DNA from: an uncultured Lachnospiraceae bacterium
Lineage (GTDB): Bacteria; Bacillota; Clostridia; Lachnospirales; Lachnospiraceae
DNA: 64,000 bases
Assembly: GCA_910578715.1 (NCBI GenBank)
Contig: CAJTRL010000014.1
Location: 4,915-68,914 of the forward strand
Reading direction: 5' to 3'
Below, piece after piece: positions 26,704 to 34,556 of this stretch (positions are counted from its first letter, which is position 1; every line of letters begins with the position of its first letter). The position numbers and the translations under genes were made by a program. Below the pieces are notes generated by a model that ran no database searches, was not told the DNA's origin, and worked only from the letters and a program-made list of their open reading frames with translations.

Positions 26704-26829
26704 GCATCTTAAATGATACGGCTGAAAAAATCAAGCACCGTAAAAATTTTTAAAAGACAAAAATTTTTATCTATTTTCCTGAAGGAAAATTACTTGATTT
26801 TTCCATCCGCATCATTTAAAAGCAGATGC
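26704..26829. repeat. Long imperfect inverted repeat (32/37-base arms)
   Basis: Arm 26704-26735 (GCATCTTAAATGATACGG then CTGAAAAAATCAAG) is complementary to 26793-26829 apart from a few mismatches and a five-base insertion. The loop contains two AAAAATTTTT blocks and the small hairpin TTTTCCT-GA-AGGAAAA. It dominates the 577-base gap between the divergent transposase and phage genes, where I would call no protein. Confidence 0.65.
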
Positions 26830-26963
26830 ACGCAAACCCGACGAAAGCGATACACGAAGCCAGAAGAAAGAAAAGGAGATGATAAGAAAAGGAGCATTTT
26901 CAAAAACTGTATAAGACGCACCCCTCAGAAGAGCTCATCCAAAGCCAGAAAGGGAAAAATGAA

Positions 26964-26996
26964 AAACGATGGCCTAACGGCGGAACGGGGAGAAAG
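26964..26996 (+). repeat. 33-bp leader repeat, copy 1
   Basis: Identical over 33 bases to 27209-27241. It holds CGATGGCCTAACGGCGG followed by the GGGGAGAAAG ribosome site, nine bases before the start at 27006. Confidence 0.85.
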
Positions 26997-27005
26997 GAAA
27001 AGAAC

Positions 27006-27200
27006 ATGAACAAAAAAGAAAGAAAACAGTTGGAAGAAATGGCAGTCATGAAGATGGGAACAACACCATATTCACTGGTAAATGATTCTACCGCATACAG
27101 AGCCGGATATATCAGGGCATTACAGGATTTACAGATAATAGACGGACTATCAGCGGCAAGGATGATGATAGAAATAGAAAAAATGGACTGGAAAAATTAA
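27006..27200 (+). CDS. Small phage-region protein of unknown function
   Basis: A 64-aa, charged, probably helical protein without motifs. GGGGAGAAAGG precedes the start, inside a 33-base leader that is repeated before the next gene. It lies in a three-gene cluster transcribed toward the Rep gene, a position that suits early or regulatory functions. Confidence 0.6.
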   Translation: MNKKERKQLEEMAVMKMGTTPYSLVNDSTAYRAGYIRALQDLQIIDGLSAARMMIEIEKMDWKN

Positions 27201-27208
27201 AGATTAGA

Positions 27209-27241
27209 AACGATGGCCTAACGGCGGAACGGGGAGAAAGA
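27209..27241 (+). repeat. 33-bp leader repeat, copy 2
   Basis: Exact copy of 26964-26996, ending nine bases before the start of the next small gene at 27250. Confidence 0.85.
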
Positions 27242-27249
27242 AGAACGAT

Positions 27250-27543
27250 ATGACGATGGAAGAATTATTAAAAAGAATGAGACTGACAGAAAAGGCACGG
27301 TGTTGTCAGAATGAAGAATACAACGGAATATACGGGATTCTGGAATCATGGCATACAAACATGCAGACACAAAAACATGATATAGACTACTACAAATATC
27401 ATCTTGAAGGCGCTGTTTTTGGATTATGTGCGGCACATTTCATCACTTTCAAAGAATTTGAACAGCTGACAAAAGAAATAAACGAAACTTACAGAACATG
27501 TCTAAGAAAACTATTTGACACAGAGAAAGGAAAAAGCCTATAA
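27250..27543 (+). CDS. Small phage-region protein of unknown function
   Basis: A 97-aa soluble protein with three Cys and a Lys/Glu-rich C-terminus (EFEQLTKEINETYR). No recognised domain. It shares its leader with the gene before it, so both are likely to respond to the same control. Confidence 0.6.
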   Translation: MTMEELLKRMRLTEKARCCQNEEYNGIYGILESWHTNMQTQKHDIDYYKYHLEGAVFGLCAAHFITFKEFEQLTKEINETYRTCLRKLFDTEKGKSL

Positions 27544-27568
27544 TATCCCCAAGAAGGGGGCGGGCAGA

Positions 27569-27733
27569 ATGGAAAAGATGGGAATGACTGACAACCAGTA
27601 CAAAGATTTTATAGAAGGCATTAAAGAAGATTTAGAGGAGCTGAACGAGTATAAGGAAGCCGGGGACAGCATGAGGTATGAAAAGAAATACAACAGGCTT
27701 ATGGACAGACTGGAAAAAGCCCTGAAACGGTAA
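27569..27733 (+). CDS. Small acidic/basic helical protein
   Basis: A 54-aa protein (MEKMGMTDNQYKDFIEGIKE at the start) rich in Glu, Lys and Tyr, probably a single long helix or coiled coil. ATG 27569 is preferred over an upstream in-frame ATG at 27515 because that one lies inside the preceding gene; GGGGGCGGG precedes it. A terminator follows. Confidence 0.55.
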   Translation: MEKMGMTDNQYKDFIEGIKEDLEELNEYKEAGDSMRYEKKYNRLMDRLEKALKR

Positions 27734-27743
27734 CAGAAAAACA

Positions 27744-27773
27744 AAAGAGTAGGCGCGGCCTACTCTTTATCTT
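27744..27773. terminator. Convergent terminator between small genes and Rep
   Basis: AAAGAGTAGGC, a GCG loop and GCCTACTCTTT form a perfect 11-bp stem with A- and T-rich flanks, usable from both sides. Confidence 0.85.
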
Positions 27774-27775
27774 TA

Positions 27776-28765
27776 TTATTCAAAAGGAATATCCGGGTAA
27801 TCTTCCGGAGAATGGAACCCGTAGAAAAAATCATGTACCGATTCATACCGGAGAAGACCATTTTCTCCGAAGGTCTTGACAACCCTGATGCGTCTTAAAA
27901 ACGCATTCCATGTTTCCTCATATTCACGCTGGATGCTGACATACTGGTCTTTTAAGGACATATTGCTTGTAATATATACTTTTGTGTAACAAGCAACTTT
28001 ATTGTTGTAACGGCATGGGAGGTCAAGCGGGTAGCCGTCAAGAAAATTCAGCATGTCCTGTATTTTAATGTTTGAATGAAATTCCTCAAAAATCAGCACA
28101 TCCTGTCCTTTATAATTATCAAAGGGGTGTTTGTAGTCCGTAACACGGTATACGTTTTCATATCCGTAGTGTTCCATGATGGTCCTTGTCTTTCCGGTGG
28201 CGGTTTTCCCGAACCAGTATTCGACTTCCAGCTCCCGGAACCTGTTTTTAAACTCTTCCCCCCGGACAACCTGGCGGCAGTTTTCTATCTTTTCAAGCTG
28301 CAGCATATAGGCCGGGTTACTTTCGAGAATCTCGTAATTGCTAAGTCCGTCCTTAATCATGGTGTAGAGCGCATTCAGGTCGTTGCGCTTTCCCTGTTGT
28401 TCCACAGGGCATTCGCCAAACTCTTCAAAGGTGTTGTAAAGGTTCGTTTCTTCCTTGTCGGTGTCTTTGTATTTTCCCTCTTTGCGTATGTAATCGCGGT
28501 TTTCCTGTGTGGTACCCCGGCAGTAGTCAATGTGGGCAGTCGGAAACTTCTTTTTTATCTGCTGGAAAGTAAACGGAGATTTACGGAAAAGAAAAAGATG
28601 CGTGTGGTATGTACCTTCTTTTCCGACTTCATCGCACATACACCAGTAATCAATCCCCTTTATCGTGGAGAGGGCGGCTTTTATGTTATCATGAGAAAAC
28701 CCGAATTTCTCCGGATTGTTGAAAGTAAGAAGCCACTTTCTGGACTGTACTTTGTCATTCATCAT
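27776..28765 (-). CDS. CRESS-DNA-virus-like replication initiator Rep (HUH nuclease + SF3 helicase)
   Basis: A 329-aa protein with the full set of Rep motifs: motif I WLLTFNNP (residues 13-20), motif II HTHLFLF (HUH metal site), motif III DYIRKEGKY with the nicking Tyr, Walker A FGKTATGKT, Walker B DVLIFEEFH and motif C YITSN, plus a possible Arg finger in FLRRIR. This is the eukaryotic circovirus/geminivirus and bacterial pCRESS-plasmid type, not the G2P of Ff phages. It should nick the phage origin and unwind it for rolling-circle replication. Confidence 0.9.
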   Translation of the reverse strand: MMNDKVQSRKWLLTFNNPEKFGFSHDNIKAALSTIKGIDYWCMCDEVGKEGTYHTHLFLFRKSPFTFQQIKKKFPTAHIDYCRGTTQENRDYIRKEGKYKDTDKEETNLYNTFEEFGECPVEQQGKRNDLNALYTMIKDGLSNYEILESNPAYMLQLEKIENCRQVVRGEEFKNRFRELEVEYWFGKTATGKTRTIMEHYGYENVYRVTDYKHPFDNYKGQDVLIFEEFHSNIKIQDMLNFLDGYPLDLPCRYNNKVACYTKVYITSNMSLKDQYVSIQREYEETWNAFLRRIRVVKTFGENGLLRYESVHDFFYGFHSPEDYPDIPFE

Positions 28766-28916
28766 TTATCCCCCAAAAAATACAGAAGTTGTAAAAATAC
28801 AGAAGTAAATACAAAAAAAATACAAATGAAAATGCCGTATTTTCAACAAAAACTGCAAAAAAATACAAAATACAGAAGTTCACAGGGGTAATACTGGACC
28901 CTGTGAACTTCCGCGC

Positions 28917-29093
28917 CCTTGACAGCAGGGACCCGCGCACTGACCCTGAAAACCTGACGGCGGTGTACCACCGCCGCCAGTCAAGGTTAAACCGTGCGCC
29001 CCTACTGTAAAGGGTACGCTTGCGCCGCTTCACGCCGTCCGTCTGACACAGCCCGGCGGGGCGGCAAGAGCCTTACCCGCCGCACTGTGTCAG
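28917..29093. promoter_or_regulatory. Candidate phage origin/packaging region (stacked hairpins)
   Basis: The gap between Rep and Zot is unusually GC-rich and folded. A perfect hairpin CGGCGGTG-TAC-CACCGCCG (28958-28976) sits within outer arms CCTTGAC (28917-28923) and GTCAAGG (28980-28986). A second, CTGACACAG/CTGTGTCAG (29043-29051 with 29085-29093), encloses CGGCGGG/CCCGCCG. In inoviruses the intergenic region next to the Rep and G1 genes carries origin and packaging hairpins. A 92-aa open frame across 28755-29033 has no ribosome site and is probably not coding. Confidence 0.55.
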
Positions 29094-29779
29094 CCGAACA
29101 GCTTATAGCTGTCGTAAAAGGCATAATACTTTTTACCACGGAAGAACTGCGTGCCTTCCTTTGCGTCCTTTTTCCGTCTGCTCCCTTTTAACGTGTAATC
29201 CCGGAATATCCGTATAAAAAGTTTGCCGCCGCAGAAAAAGCCCATGAGACGGCCGATAAACTTCATGGACGAGATACAGCGGCATTCAATTTCTTTCTGT
29301 AACAGTTCCCGTATCTGCTTGTCAATGTCGCTGTCATCCTGTGCAATCAGATAAACCGTATACCCCAGCTTCCGGTGCTGGCGGAAAAAAGTGCACCAGG
29401 AAAGACGGTCACGCACGTTATAGGTGCGGGAATTGAAGAGGTCGGCGCATTCATCCAGCACCAGAAGGGTCCGGCCCTTGCTAAGACGCTTTTTATCTGC
29501 CATGTCATGAAAGTTAAAGGCAAACCCGTAAAGACCGTCGATATAGGAAAATTCCCTTTTTTTCGGGTCGATGCCCTTATAGGCATTGGACAGCCATTCG
29601 GAATTGGGAACGTAAAGAAATTTTCCCAGTTTTTCCGGGTGGCGGCACCTGGAAAAATAGTCCGTGTTTATTTCAAAGTTTGCAATGACATTTTTTCCGC
29701 GTTTCAACGCTTTGTAGACATATTCGGCAGTCGTAAGGGATTTCCCGCTTCCGGGTCTTCCGTTAATGAAATATATCAT
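29090..29779 (-). CDS. Zot-domain ATPase (inovirus G1P-like assembly protein)
   Basis: A 229-aa P-loop protein. Walker A GRPGSGKS is at residues 7-14, Walker B TLLVLDECADLF near 107, followed by the hallmark RLSWCTFFRQHRKLGYTVYL and IAQDDSDIDKQIR region of the zonular occludens toxin/G1P family. A hydrophobic stretch (MKFIGRLMGFF) may insert in the membrane. In filamentous phages this ATPase drives extrusion of the virion. It follows the G3P- and G6P-like genes as in M13. Confidence 0.92.
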   Translation of the reverse strand: MIYFINGRPGSGKSLTTAEYVYKALKRGKNVIANFEINTDYFSRCRHPEKLGKFLYVPNSEWLSNAYKGIDPKKREFSYIDGLYGFAFNFHDMADKKRLSKGRTLLVLDECADLFNSRTYNVRDRLSWCTFFRQHRKLGYTVYLIAQDDSDIDKQIRELLQKEIECRCISSMKFIGRLMGFFCGGKLFIRIFRDYTLKGSRRKKDAKEGTQFFRGKKYYAFYDSYKLFG

Positions 29780-29797
29780 AACAATACCCCCATTCTG

Positions 29798-30091
29798 TCA
29801 GCCGCCAAGAGCCCCGGCTCCGGCGGCGATGGTAAGTCCGGCAGATACGACTTTCTGGAGGACAAAATCAACGACAATCTTTTTCGTGAGAACAAAGGCA
29901 TAATAAACAAGCACACAGTCAAGCCATGCGAGCATCATGACGGAACAGGTGTCAAAAGGAAGAAACCAGTTAAGATATGGAAGAAAATCAAAGTCTGTCA
30001 TGAGCTGGTCAAACATGACCTGAAAAGGACTCGTGGGAAGCAGTTCAAAAATGGCAATAAAAATGATTTTAAGGATATTAATCATAATCAT
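29798..30091 (-). CDS. Small membrane protein, G6P-like
   Basis: A 97-aa protein with an N-terminal hydrophobic segment and two further helices. It overlaps the end of the adsorption-type protein gene by four bases (ATGA) and precedes zot, the position of the minor coat protein gene VI in Ff phages. The assignment rests on size, hydropathy and order, not on sequence motifs. Confidence 0.6.
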   Translation of the reverse strand: MIMINILKIIFIAIFELLPTSPFQVMFDQLMTDFDFLPYLNWFLPFDTCSVMMLAWLDCVLVYYAFVLTKKIVVDFVLQKVVSAGLTIAAGAGALGG

Positions 30092-31803
30092 TCCTCCTTT
30101 CTCATGGCGACAACCTTAAAAGTCAGGTTCATCAGATACATGCCGAAGAGCATGGAAAAAAGGGCGCGGGAGAGATTGCTCAGCACCTGGAACATGGCCA
30201 TGTCAACGATGATGCGCTCGTCGATGCCGAAACGTTTTATGACTAACGGGAGTTCAAAGCGGGGAGCCTTCGGGGTGTCGGCCAGCACCTGGAAAACATG
30301 GCGGACATCCCAGGGGATGGAAAAGGGGAACTTATATTTCAGTGACCCGGCGACGTCTCCGAGGGAATCGTCTATGGTGGGGACAAGGTCGTTGGCCGGG
30401 AGCTCAAGTTCCCATGTTTTATCCTTATCGCTTGCTATTGGGTCATCTTTATCACCAGTAGTTGGCCTGTCTATTGCCGGGTCATTTAACGGATTGTCAA
30501 TTACATCATCCCAAGTCCTGTCAACGGCATCTATCCACGCATCACCATAAGTATAATCAGGAATATCCAGCGGCAAATCAAAGGTGCCATCCAAAATACC
30601 CGCAATCGTTTTGTCATAAACATCCTGAACACTGTCTATAAGGTCCTGTAAATCACCAAGCCCGACCCACGGAATATCATCGGCCCAGTCATTAACGCCA
30701 GCACTGACACCGGAACCATATGCACCAATACCGTGGTCAGAAGCATTCGCTATCCGCTCCCATAATTCACCGGAAAAGTTCCCGATAGTGGGCAAATCAT
30801 TATTGTCTATAATCGTATCTGTAATATCGGTAGAATAATTCAGGGCTCCGGTTACGGCACCAGTGCCTTTTAAATAGGCTTCAGCATCAATTTGACTGGA
30901 AAATACCGGACAGTTTACAGAATAAGAATGTGATATATTACCAAATACACTAGAACCAGTAATTCCAAAGGTGTCACCGGAAAATATCCGGTTTTCATGT
31001 ATTTCATGCTGGACTAATTTACCATTATCATAAACAGACAGCTCGAAAGTACCTTGTACAGCTGATAATTCTCCATTATATAATTTATACAATGTTAAAC
31101 CCCAGTAATTATTTAACTCATTATAGCTATATATACCGCAGACAGGCACAGACAAATCAGCCGTAAAATGTCTATCCATGTTTGTAACATGTCCTTCATT
31201 ATAACCAGAAAGTTTTTTATAAGAAACATTAAAATCAAATTCATACGGAAACGGCTCCCCCGACCACTGCTGTGCAACTGCTTCCGCAGTCATCGGGGTC
31301 GCAAAGGAGTCAGTAACACCCGCAATCGTAATATTTTTTGCCACAACTTCCGAAACAAAGTCTTTTGTAATTCCTATCAGTTCCGGACAATACCGGGCAT
31401 AGATTCCGGTAAGAGAGTCAACCGCCGAATCATGATAATTCTTTAAAGAATCCATAAATTCATCCAGAGGAATGGACTGTACAGCTTCCGCCGCAGAATC
31501 ATAAAGATAAATTGCCTTATCAATTATGTATTCTTTCGTTTCAATCTTTGCATCCAGATAATGCATATAACTGTCTATTACGGCATCTTTATTAGCAACA
31601 GCTGCTCCGCCAAGTCCGGTTGCCGCCAGAAGTGCGGCTACCAGTTCCCAGGCTGCATCCGCTGCAGCAGCTCCGGCAATGACTTCCGCTCCGGTAGCAT
31701 AAACACGGCTGATATCATTTGCTGAAATAAAAGCATCACCAACAGTCAGTGAAAGAAGAAGAACAGATAAAAATATTGCAAATATTCGCTTAAACCTGTA
31801 CAT
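30088..31803 (-). CDS. Adsorption/minor coat protein, G3P-like
   Basis: A 571-aa protein with a signal peptide (IFAIFLSVLLLSLTVGDAF) and a C-terminal membrane anchor (LFSMLFGMYLMNLTFKVVAM) followed by a short basic tail. The extracellular part is acidic and includes a Pro/Asp-rich segment near residues 430-480. This is the architecture of G3P-type receptor-binding proteins, and it stands between the coat genes and the G6P-like gene. ATG 31803 with AAGGTGG nine bases upstream is preferred over TTG 31812. The ectodomain is not recognisable by eye. Confidence 0.72.
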   Translation of the reverse strand: MYRFKRIFAIFLSVLLLSLTVGDAFISANDISRVYATGAEVIAGAAAADAAWELVAALLAATGLGGAAVANKDAVIDSYMHYLDAKIETKEYIIDKAIYLYDSAAEAVQSIPLDEFMDSLKNYHDSAVDSLTGIYARYCPELIGITKDFVSEVVAKNITIAGVTDSFATPMTAEAVAQQWSGEPFPYEFDFNVSYKKLSGYNEGHVTNMDRHFTADLSVPVCGIYSYNELNNYWGLTLYKLYNGELSAVQGTFELSVYDNGKLVQHEIHENRIFSGDTFGITGSSVFGNISHSYSVNCPVFSSQIDAEAYLKGTGAVTGALNYSTDITDTIIDNNDLPTIGNFSGELWERIANASDHGIGAYGSGVSAGVNDWADDIPWVGLGDLQDLIDSVQDVYDKTIAGILDGTFDLPLDIPDYTYGDAWIDAVDRTWDDVIDNPLNDPAIDRPTTGDKDDPIASDKDKTWELELPANDLVPTIDDSLGDVAGSLKYKFPFSIPWDVRHVFQVLADTPKAPRFELPLVIKRFGIDERIIVDMAMFQVLSNLSRALFSMLFGMYLMNLTFKVVAMRKEE

Positions 31804-31870
31804 TTTTGCCAACCACCTTGTAAATTTCAGCAGATAACTTATTATGACTATAAGGAAGGAGTGTGTACTT

Positions 31871-32041
31871 ATGGAAAATATTATAAGTTATCTCACGGTT
31901 TATTTTTCAGATATCTATCATGTGATTTTCTGGCTGCTGGTTCTGATAGTAGTCCTATTTGAGTATGTAGGGAAAAAAATCAGAAACAGCAGTAGGTTAA
32001 AAATATGGATGAAAAAACATAATATCGGTAAAAAATACTGA
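31871..32041 (+). CDS. Small membrane protein on the opposite strand
   Basis: A 56-aa protein with one helix (IFWLLVLIVVLFEYVG) and a strongly basic C-terminus. GGAAGGAG lies nine bases upstream of ATG 31871. It is the only plus-strand gene inside the structural module, so it could be an added accessory gene or an immunity-type product. No homolog recognised. Confidence 0.5.
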   Translation: MENIISYLTVYFSDIYHVIFWLLVLIVVLFEYVGKKIRNSSRLKIWMKKHNIGKKY

Positions 32042-32042
32042 T

Positions 32043-32174
32043 TCACATCCCATTCTCATCCTCTTCCTGTTGTTCCCGCACAATCTCCGTTACGATGCAG
32101 AGCACCGTCAGAAAGCCGAATAACGGGATTGCAAGAAGTGCCGCTATAAAGATGACTGCTTTCAGGACTGCCAT
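32043..32174 (-). CDS. 43-residue single-helix phage protein
   Basis: The frame reads MAVLKAVIFIAALLAIPLFG at the start and ends QQEEDENGM: one membrane helix and an acidic tail. AGGGGGATAAAAC precedes the ATG. Size and place between the major coat and G3P-like genes fit a minor coat protein (G7/G9 type) or coat accessory. Confidence 0.65.
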   Translation of the reverse strand: MAVLKAVIFIAALLAIPLFGFLTVLCIVTEIVREQQEEDENGM

Positions 32175-32210
32175 GTTTTATCCCCCTATTCTTTATCTAT
32201 CAAACCTCTG

Positions 32211-32256
32211 TGGATGAAGGCAAACATTTTGTATGGAACTGCTTCATCCAGTTTGC
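32211..32256. promoter_or_regulatory. Interlocked inverted repeats in the coat-gene gap
   Basis: TGGATGAAG (32211-32219) pairs with CTTCATCCA (32242-32250), and the adjoining GCAAAC (32220-32225) pairs with GTTTGC (32251-32256), an interleaved pattern. The 257-base gap 32175-32431 holds this, a GGAAACG/CGTTTCC repeat after the coat gene, and no open frame I would call. Confidence 0.45.
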
Positions 32257-32431
32257 GTCAGAACATCCTTTGTCAGGCATATTTTTTTCTTATCTTTTTA
32301 TCCGGCAGATATGGAAAAAAATAAAAAGAGTACGCCGATTGTTCTGATATTGATATGTTATAAAAAATAGATTTTCGATTTTCCCCGAATGACCGGAAAC
32401 GCTGTGACACGTCCCCGGCCTGTTCCGTTTC

Positions 32432-32593
32432 CTAGTTTGCGATGGAACGGAAGAAATTGATTCCCAGACGGATTGCGAGGAATAATCCCATAATCGCAAG
32501 ACCAATCGGGAGCGCAGTCGTTACCATTGAAACAACGTCTGTCTTGACTGCCGTTAAGGCAGTCTCAAATGCAGTAGTCATGGCTTCACTCAT
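32432..32593 (-). CDS. Major coat protein (inovirus G8P-like)
   Basis: A 53-aa protein with the three-part layout of filamentous phage coat subunits: an N-terminal amphipathic acidic part (MSEAMTTAFETALTAVKTDV), a hydrophobic membrane helix (LPIGLAIMGLFLAIRLGI) and a short basic end (FFRSIAN). No signal peptide is visible, as in Inovirus coat proteins of the Pf type. GGAAAGG lies ten bases before the start, and long untranslated flanks suggest high expression from its own message. Confidence 0.82.
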   Translation of the reverse strand: MSEAMTTAFETALTAVKTDVVSMVTTALPIGLAIMGLFLAIRLGINFFRSIAN

Positions 32594-32632
32594 GATAATG
32601 TACCTTTCCTTTCCGCATTCCCGGAAGGAATG

Positions 32633-32800
32633 CTATTTTATATTTAAAAGGCTGGCCGCCTTAAAAATACCGTAGCCTAACAGTTCCAGAATTGCGCCAA
32701 GGATAAGGCCCGCCGAAAAGCCGGACCTTGCAAATGCCGTGACATATTCCCCCGCCCGCTGTAAGATTTCCTGTATATCCAGTAATTCCACTGTACCCAT
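32633..32800 (-). CDS. 55-residue single-helix phage protein
   Basis: The frame starts MGTVELLDIQEILQRAGEYV and has one hydrophobic stretch (GLILGAILELLGYGIF), then a basic end. It starts four bases after the stop of the 403-aa gene, so it is translationally coupled. It resembles the major coat in size and layout and may be a minor coat protein or a second coat subunit. Confidence 0.6.
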   Translation of the reverse strand: MGTVELLDIQEILQRAGEYVTAFARSGFSAGLILGAILELLGYGIFKAASLLNIK

Positions 32801-32804
32801 TTCA

Positions 32805-34016
32805 TCAACCCACTTTCATACGCTGGAAGAAACCGTGCGCCACCGTGTAGCCGAGCGTCAGGATGAGCACGAATCCGACTGCAACATCCGATGCCAGCAT
32901 CTCTTTCTGCAGAGTCTCATTCTGCTGCTGTATGGCGACGGTTTCCTGTAAGAGTTCCGCGTTCTGTTCCTGTAAGAGCATCATTTCCGCACGGTATGCC
33001 GCATCCGCTCCGGAAATATCCTGTATTCCGGCGTCGATGCTTCCGAGCAGTTCCAGTATTTCTTCCATTGTTTCATCCGGTATTTCCGGCTCTTCCTGTC
33101 CGGTATCAGAATCATAAACCAGAACACCTTCCACGTCCGTCACCGTTGCGATAAAGCAGTAGTCCAGATTTCCCGCACTGACGGCGCGCTGCATCTCTTT
33201 GTAGTCAATGCTGAACATCTCCGGGCCGGAAAAGGTCTTTGTAACAAAGGTCTCTTTTCCCAAATCCGGGGGAAAGATGCGGTATTTTACAGTGACTGGG
33301 TAGCTGTATGTTTCGTAACCGTTAAGGGAAAGGCCGGGAAGGCTGTATTCCTCCGAATCATAAACACATTCCCCTTCCGCATCATAAACGTAGCGCACAT
33401 AACAGTAGCTTAAACTCCCGGCCTGTACATCAGCCTGTAAGTCCCGGTAGGCCCCGTTAAATTCTTCCGGGTCCGTATAAGTGCCGGAAAGACCCGTTTC
33501 ACTTCCGAGTGCCGGGGGAAAAATACGGTAAACAACACTTACGGGATAGTCATAGTCTTCATAACCGCTTATGGGAAGGCCGGAAGGTTCCGGGACGTAA
33601 GACTGTGCGGCCACACTCTCCGAAAGTTCCCGGACTGCGGCAAGCAGTTCATCAAAATTCTGTGTATTTTCCAGGAGTTCCGCTATGGGCGGCCGGATAT
33701 CCGCCGGAAGTTCCCCGGCACTGTCTGTTTCCGGCGGTGTTACCGGAACAGGAGGCTGTACAGAAGGTATATCATTCGCACTGACGGTGGGAAGCACTGC
33801 ATTATCCGGTAAAGGCTCCGGCACAGGTTCCATACTTTCCGTACCGCTTTCTTCCAGTCCTGTATTATCTGTTTCAGGTGTTCCGGTATCCGTTTCAGTT
33901 TCCGGAAATTCCCCGGTACCTGTTTCAGGTCCGGCAGATTCTTCCATATCCGTTTCAGGAAGCTCTTCCACGGAAGTGCCGGCAGATTCCTGTTCATTCT
34001 CAAGTTCTTCACTCAT
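32805..34016 (-). CDS. Acidic C-terminally anchored protein with an internal duplication
   Basis: A 403-aa protein: residues 1-130 are Glu/Pro/Thr-rich and disordered; two related units follow, each opening GYEDYDYPVSVVYRIFPP or GYETYSYPVTVKYRIFPP and ending near VYDSE/VYDSD; then a coiled coil (MLLQEQNAELLQETVAIQQQ) and a last membrane helix (VGFVLILTLGYTVAHGF). No signal peptide is visible, so topology is unclear. It is unlike any Ff-phage gene product I know; a virion tip or membrane scaffold role is possible. Confidence 0.7.
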   Translation of the reverse strand: MSEELENEQESAGTSVEELPETDMEESAGPETGTGEFPETETDTGTPETDNTGLEESGTESMEPVPEPLPDNAVLPTVSANDIPSVQPPVPVTPPETDSAGELPADIRPPIAELLENTQNFDELLAAVRELSESVAAQSYVPEPSGLPISGYEDYDYPVSVVYRIFPPALGSETGLSGTYTDPEEFNGAYRDLQADVQAGSLSYCYVRYVYDAEGECVYDSEEYSLPGLSLNGYETYSYPVTVKYRIFPPDLGKETFVTKTFSGPEMFSIDYKEMQRAVSAGNLDYCFIATVTDVEGVLVYDSDTGQEEPEIPDETMEEILELLGSIDAGIQDISGADAAYRAEMMLLQEQNAELLQETVAIQQQNETLQKEMLASDVAVGFVLILTLGYTVAHGFFQRMKVG

Positions 34017-34049
34017 TCCCAGACCTCTTTTCCTTTTCCGTACAGTCCC

Positions 34050-34460
34050 TTACAGGATGTACGTTGTATAGACCATGATATGTTCATCCGTGATGCGAAG
34101 TACCGAAAGTTCCGCCGGAAGAATACTGCGTCTGCGTAAGCCCGACAGCATTTCGCTGATTTCCGTGCTGACCGTTTCTGCCACGGAAGCAGAATCTTCC
34201 GGTATGTCCGTGTGCATGGCGGCGGGGATGATACGGTAGTCAAAATACATTTCCCGGCGTTCCGGTGCGGGTATATTCCCCGGCGGAGCCGTTATGACAG
34301 CCGGGAAAGGGTACGGATATGCTGCGGCCGGTGTAAGGGCCTTTTCATCCGTCTGTTCTTTTTTCATTCTGCGTGATGCAAGCACCGGCATAAATCTGTG
34401 ACGGAATATCAGAAAAATAAAAACCATTACAACAGCCATATAGAGTATGGTACGGTCCAT
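34050..34460 (-). CDS. Membrane-anchored phage protein of unknown function
   Basis: A 136-aa protein with an N-terminal helix (LYMAVVMVFIFLIF), a basic stop-transfer patch, a Pro-rich linker and a soluble C-terminal domain (about residues 70-136). GAAAGAAGG precedes the start. It is in the structural module, so a role in assembly is plausible. Confidence 0.6.
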   Translation of the reverse strand: MDRTILYMAVVMVFIFLIFRHRFMPVLASRRMKKEQTDEKALTPAAAYPYPFPAVITAPPGNIPAPERREMYFDYRIIPAAMHTDIPEDSASVAETVSTEISEMLSGLRRRSILPAELSVLRITDEHIMVYTTYIL

Positions 34461-34556
34461 CTGTATACCTTCTTTCCGTGGGAGAACCCACTGTATGATA
34501 ATAAAAGATATGTCCCGTCAGAATCCATATCCTTCGGAAACACATCTCTTACGGGA

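Noticed and set aside
26713..27009. 98-codon plus-strand open frame before the small phage genes
   Set aside because: It runs through one arm of the long palindrome and the 33-bp leader repeat and has no ribosome site.
26964..27241. CRISPR-like repeats
   Set aside because: Only two copies 245 bases apart with a gene between them, and no cas genes in the window.
28755..29033. 92-codon minus-strand open frame between Rep and Zot
   Set aside because: No ribosome site, odd composition, and it covers the hairpin-rich region that better fits an origin.
32442..32675. 77-codon plus-strand open frame
   Set aside because: It is the antisense of the major coat gene, whose minus-strand frame has a good ribosome site and coat-protein layout.
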